DNA of 15,721 bases from Oscillospiraceae bacterium (GTDB taxonomy: Bacteria; Bacillota; Clostridia; Oscillospirales; Ruminococcaceae), in NCBI GenBank assembly GCA_900762805.1, contig CAAFHY010000076.1, positions 1 to 15,721 of the forward strand. The letters run 5' to 3'. Both the position numbers and the translations under genes were made by a program. Position 1 is the first letter of the stretch. The number at the start of each line of letters is the position of its first letter. The notes under the pieces were generated by a model, which ran no database searches, was not told the origin of the DNA, and saw nothing but the letters and a program-made list of their open reading frames with translations. Below, one piece after another: positions 13,512 through 15,721 of the stretch.

Positions 13512-14801
13512 ATGAAGATAAAAGTCAGGGAAATGAGCTACGATCAGGTCATGGCGCTGCCGCGTCCGGCGCGCAAAAAGCCCAAGCGCCCCAACGCGCT
13601 GTTCCGTGCGATCGTCCGGCTGGCCGCCATGAAGGAGCTGAAAAAGACCGGCTTCACCTTCAGCGAGCGCCGCATGGAGCTGGTGGGGGACAGGCCCTGC
13701 CTCATTCTCATGAACCATTCGAGCTTTCTTGATCTGCAAATGGCCGCCCGCATCTTCAAAAAGCGCCCCTACTGCATCGTCTGCACGTCGGACGGCTTTG
13801 TCGGCAAGGAGTGGCTGATGCGCCAGATCGGCTGCATCCCCACGCGGAAGTTCGTCAGCGATCTTGGGCTGGTGCGCGATCTGCTCTATTGCCTGCATGA
13901 GAACAAAACGAGCGTGCTCATGTACCCGGAGGCCAGCTATTCCTTTGACGGCACGGCCACCGCGCTGCCGCGGCGTATGGGCGTGCTGCTTAAAAAGCTG
14001 GCTGTCCCCGTCGTGATGGTGCGCACCTACGGCGCCTTTGCCTACGACCCGCTTTACAACTGCCTGCAGACGCGCAGGGTGCTGGTCCATGCCGACGTCA
14101 GCTGCCTGCTCACGCCGGAGGAGATCGCCGCCCAAAGCGTCGAGCAGCTCGACGATGTGCTCGACAGCGCCTTTACCTTCGACAACTTCGAGTGGCAGCG
14201 CGAAAACGGCATTGCCATCCATGAGGATTTCCGCGCCGACGGGCTGGAGCGCATCCTCTACCGCTGCGCCTGCTGCGGCGCCGAGGGGCAGATGGAGGGT
14301 CGGGGCACCGGCCTGACCTGCCGTGCCTGCGGCAAGCACTATGAGATGGACGAATACGGCGTGCTGCACGCCGCCGATGGCGATACGGAGTTCCCGCATA
14401 TCCCCGACTGGTATGCGTGGGAGCGCCGGACTGTGCGGGAGGAGCTGCTGCGGGGCGACTATCAGCTGAGCGTCGATGTCAGGATCGGCATGATGGTCGA
14501 TTACAAGGCCATTTACATGGTGGGAAACGGGCATCTGCGCCACGATGAAAACGGCTTTGAGCTGACGGGCTGTGACGGCCGGCTGCATTACACCCAGTCG
14601 CCGCTTGCCAGCTACGGCCTCTATTCCGACTATTTCTGGTACGAGCTGGGTGACGTTATCTGCATCGGCGACCATGAGGCGCTGTATTACTGCTTCCCGC
14701 CCGCGGGGACGCCGGTCGCCAAGGCGCGGCTGGCCGCCGAGGAGCTTTTCAAGCTCAAGAAGGCCGCGCGCAGCCGCCGATCGGCCGCCAAGGGCAAATA
14801 G
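13512..14801 (+). CDS. PlsC-like 1-acyl-glycerol-3-phosphate acyltransferase fused to a zinc ribbon and an unassigned C-terminal domain
   Basis: The protein has 429 residues. The N-terminal acyltransferase domain (about 45-215) carries the HX4D motif N68-H69-SSFLD74, and YPEAS (138-142) stands where the family has its EGTR/PEG motif. This predicts acyl transfer to a glycerophosphate-type or related acceptor at the membrane face. No membrane helix is obvious. A four-cysteine zinc ribbon follows, C252-x2-C255 and C270-x2-C273 (GLTCRACGKHYEMDEYG), and then about 140 residues of beta-rich sequence (about 285-410) that I cannot assign. The tail is basic. Ordinary PlsC is about 200-250 residues, so the C-terminal half is an addition. 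Ribosome binding site GGGGAG (13496-13501) precedes ATG 13512, with a promoter upstream. The gene appears to stand alone. The acceptor substrate is unknown. Confidence 0.88.
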   Translation: MKIKVREMSYDQVMALPRPARKKPKRPNALFRAIVRLAAMKELKKTGFTFSERRMELVGDRPCLILMNHSSFLDLQMAARIFKKRPYCIVCTSDGFVGKEWLMRQIGCIPTRKFVSDLGLVRDLLYCLHENKTSVLMYPEASYSFDGTATALPRRMGVLLKKLAVPVVMVRTYGAFAYDPLYNCLQTRRVLVHADVSCLLTPEEIAAQSVEQLDDVLDSAFTFDNFEWQRENGIAIHEDFRADGLERILYRCACCGAEGQMEGRGTGLTCRACGKHYEMDEYGVLHAADGDTEFPHIPDWYAWERRTVREELLRGDYQLSVDVRIGMMVDYKAIYMVGNGHLRHDENGFELTGCDGRLHYTQSPLASYGLYSDYFWYELGDVICIGDHEALYYCFPPAGTPVAKARLAAEELFKLKKAARSRRSAAKGK

Positions 14802-14821
14802 CGCCGCGGATTTTGTGCAGG

Positions 14822-14847
14822 CTGCACAAAACGGTTTGTGCAGTTTC
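14822..14847 (+). terminator. probable terminator after the acyltransferase gene
   Basis: CTGCACAAA (14822-14830) pairs with TTTGTGCAG (14835-14843) around ACGG, followed by TTTC. A second upstream arm, TTTTGTGCAG at 14811-14820, can also pair with the first, so two hairpins compete. The T-run is short. Confidence 0.5.
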
Positions 14848-14868
14848 AACAAAGATGTCAGACGCGCC

Positions 14869-14897
14869 TTGACTTTGCCGGCAGGGCGTGATAAGAT
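14869..14897 (+). promoter_or_regulatory. promoter of the antiterminator gene
   Basis: TTGACT (14869-14874), 17 bp, TAAGAT (14892-14897), with TGA just ahead of the -10 as an extended element. Transcription would start near 14904, just upstream of the RAT-like hairpin. Confidence 0.8.
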
Positions 14898-14915
14898 AAC
14901 GGCAACAATTTCATA

Positions 14916-14949
14916 AATGCGTTACTTAGCGATAAGGCGTTAGTGTATT
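14916..14949 (+). promoter_or_regulatory. RAT-like ribonucleic antiterminator site
   Basis: The leader can fold as a lower stem AATGC/GTATT (14916-14920 with 14945-14949), internal loops, and an upper stem CTTA/TAAG (14925-14928 with 14933-14936) capped by the tetraloop GCGA. The GTTACT and AAGGC stretches match the conserved loop positions of known BglG/LicT/SacT targets (GTTACTG and CAGGC). Its 3' half overlaps the 5' arm of the terminator at 14928-14980, so the two folds exclude each other, as in the bgl and lic systems. The bound protein is probably the product of the gene directly downstream. Confidence 0.7.
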
Positions 14950-14990
14950 GAGAAAGGCTCTGTACCGGCGTTTTATCGCTTTTTAATTTG
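14928..14990 (+). terminator. leader terminator of the antiterminator gene
   Basis: AGCGATAAGGCG (14928-14939) pairs with CGTTTTATCGCT (14969-14980), 12 pairs with two G-U, around a 29-nt loop, and is followed by TTTTAATTT. It lies between the promoter and the start codon, so it would attenuate expression unless the RAT forms. Confidence 0.8.
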
Positions 14991-15009
14991 GAAGAAAGGA
15001 AATTGCGTG

Positions 15010-15721
15010 ATGAAGTATATAATCGTAAAGGCTTATAACAACAATGTGCTTGGCGTCATCGATTTGAACGGTGTGAAGCGCATTCTGGTCGGAAATGGCA
15101 TTGGCTTCGGCGCTAGGCCCAATCACTTATTTACAAAGTACGATGATGTCGCAGCATCCTTTGTGCTGGAGGATAGCAAGAACCGTAAAAGCTTTCAGCA
15201 GTTGGCCGATGACGTCGATGCGGGATTGTTATTATTAGTTGAACAGCAACTGAAAATCATCCAGCAAACGCTTGGCGTCAGACTCAACGAGAACATCCAT
15301 ATTACGCTGCTCGATCATATTTCTTTTTCCATTGACCGACTCGAAAAAGGATTGGCCTTCAACAATCCTTTTGATGACGATCTCAGTATCATATATGAAA
15401 AGGAATACGCATTGGCAAGCAAGCTGGTCGACCGCATTAATGCTTATTGCCACATAAAACTGCCTCAGGGTGAGATCGGTATCGTGGCCATCCACATCCA
15501 TTCTGCCTGTCAGAATGAGACGTTGGAGATTTCCCGCAAGAAGACCACTCTAATTGAAGAAACTATCACAAGTCTGTGCCGCGAGTTTACAGTGAAGTTT
15601 GACCGCCGTTCGCTCAGTTATCAGCGGCTGCTTATCCACACCAAACTGGCCTTTGAGCGTATTTTGACGGGAGCAAAGATAAGCTGCGGTATGGCTGACT
15701 ATATTATGGAGAATTATGCCG
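15010..15721 (+). CDS. PRD-containing transcription antiterminator, BglG/LicT/GlcT family (partial, runs off the window)
   Basis: 237 codons are visible and the gene continues past the edge; full family members have about 280 residues. Residues 1-57 are the CAT RNA-binding domain (MKYIIVKAYNNNVLGVIDLN, then GNGIGFG). PRD1 (about 65-170) has its conserved histidines at His103 (LLDHISF) and His162 (VAIHIHS). PRD2 begins near 175 with His210 in LLIHTKLAFERI. In this family PTS-dependent phosphorylation of these histidines controls dimerisation and RNA binding, which prevents termination in sugar operons. AAAGGA (14995-15000) is the ribosome binding site. The leader holds a matching RAT and terminator, implying autoregulation. 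Codons are visibly more AT-rich than in the neighbours, which may reflect transfer. PTS or glycoside genes are expected next. Confidence 0.93.
   Translation, partial: MKYIIVKAYNNNVLGVIDLNGVKRILVGNGIGFGARPNHLFTKYDDVAASFVLEDSKNRKSFQQLADDVDAGLLLLVEQQLKIIQQTLGVRLNENIHITLLDHISFSIDRLEKGLAFNNPFDDDLSIIYEKEYALASKLVDRINAYCHIKLPQGEIGIVAIHIHSACQNETLEISRKKTTLIEETITSLCREFTVKFDRRSLSYQRLLIHTKLAFERILTGAKISCGMADYIMENYA

Noticed and set aside
13506..14852. Open frame of 448 codons on the minus strand opposite the acyltransferase gene
   Set aside because: Composition is typical of antisense shadow, with no ribosome binding site. The plus strand has a recognised domain, a promoter and a ribosome binding site.

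Overview
The window looks like chromosomal DNA of a GC-rich, spore-forming, anaerobic member of the Clostridia, most like the Oscillospiraceae/Ruminococcaceae. Supporting this are strong AGGAGG-type ribosome binding sites, sigma-A promoters that often carry an extended -10 (TGn), a four-cysteine ribosomal protein L32, a Firmicutes-type glucose-6-phosphate isomerase, a SleC-like spore cortex protein and a PRD antiterminator with its own leader terminator. The genus cannot be fixed from the sequence alone. I see no phage, IS element, CRISPR array, tRNA or rRNA. Most genes are housekeeping or envelope genes.

Left part, plus strand: a penicillin-binding D-Ala-D-Ala carboxypeptidase (245-1441) is followed by a gene-free stretch holding a roughly 200-bp head-to-tail duplication that begins inside the gene's last codons. 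Next come pgi (2034-3368) from a clear promoter, and a small P-loop protein (3396-3812) probably in the same operon. After another gene-free stretch come rpmF (4314-4499), with its own consensus promoter and terminator, and der (4571-5908). A der terminator and a terminator for the convergent operon lie at 6084-6151.

Middle: a minus-strand operon reads histidine phosphatase (8374-7715), YihY/BrkB membrane protein (7722-6838) and deoC (6869-6210), with overlapping gene ends that suggest coupled translation. It diverges from an XRE-type regulator (8501-9169). The 80-bp space between them holds two face-to-face promoters with overlapping -10 boxes and a perfect 14-bp palindrome. The palindrome covers the -35 of one promoter and the start point of the other, so it is a good candidate for a shared operator.

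Right part: a SleC-like, SpoIID-domain protein with three peptidoglycan-binding repeats (11286-9535) and an orphan ABC ATPase with degenerate motifs (12682-11762) lie on the minus strand, separated by terminators. About 830 bp without a recognisable gene follow. Then come a PlsC-like acyltransferase fused to a zinc ribbon and an unassigned C-terminal domain (13512-14801), and the start of a BglG/LicT/GlcT-family antiterminator (15010 to the window edge). The antiterminator's leader carries a consensus promoter, an RAT-like hairpin and an overlapping terminator, which points to autoregulation. Its downstream PTS or sugar genes would lie beyond the window.

Starts were moved downstream of the longest open frame for most genes, on the basis of ribosome binding sites, promoter positions and family N-termini. 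The best leads are the shared operator at 8417-8470, the RAT/terminator switch at 14869-14990, the acyltransferase fusion and the degenerate ABC ATPase. None of these proves a new system.
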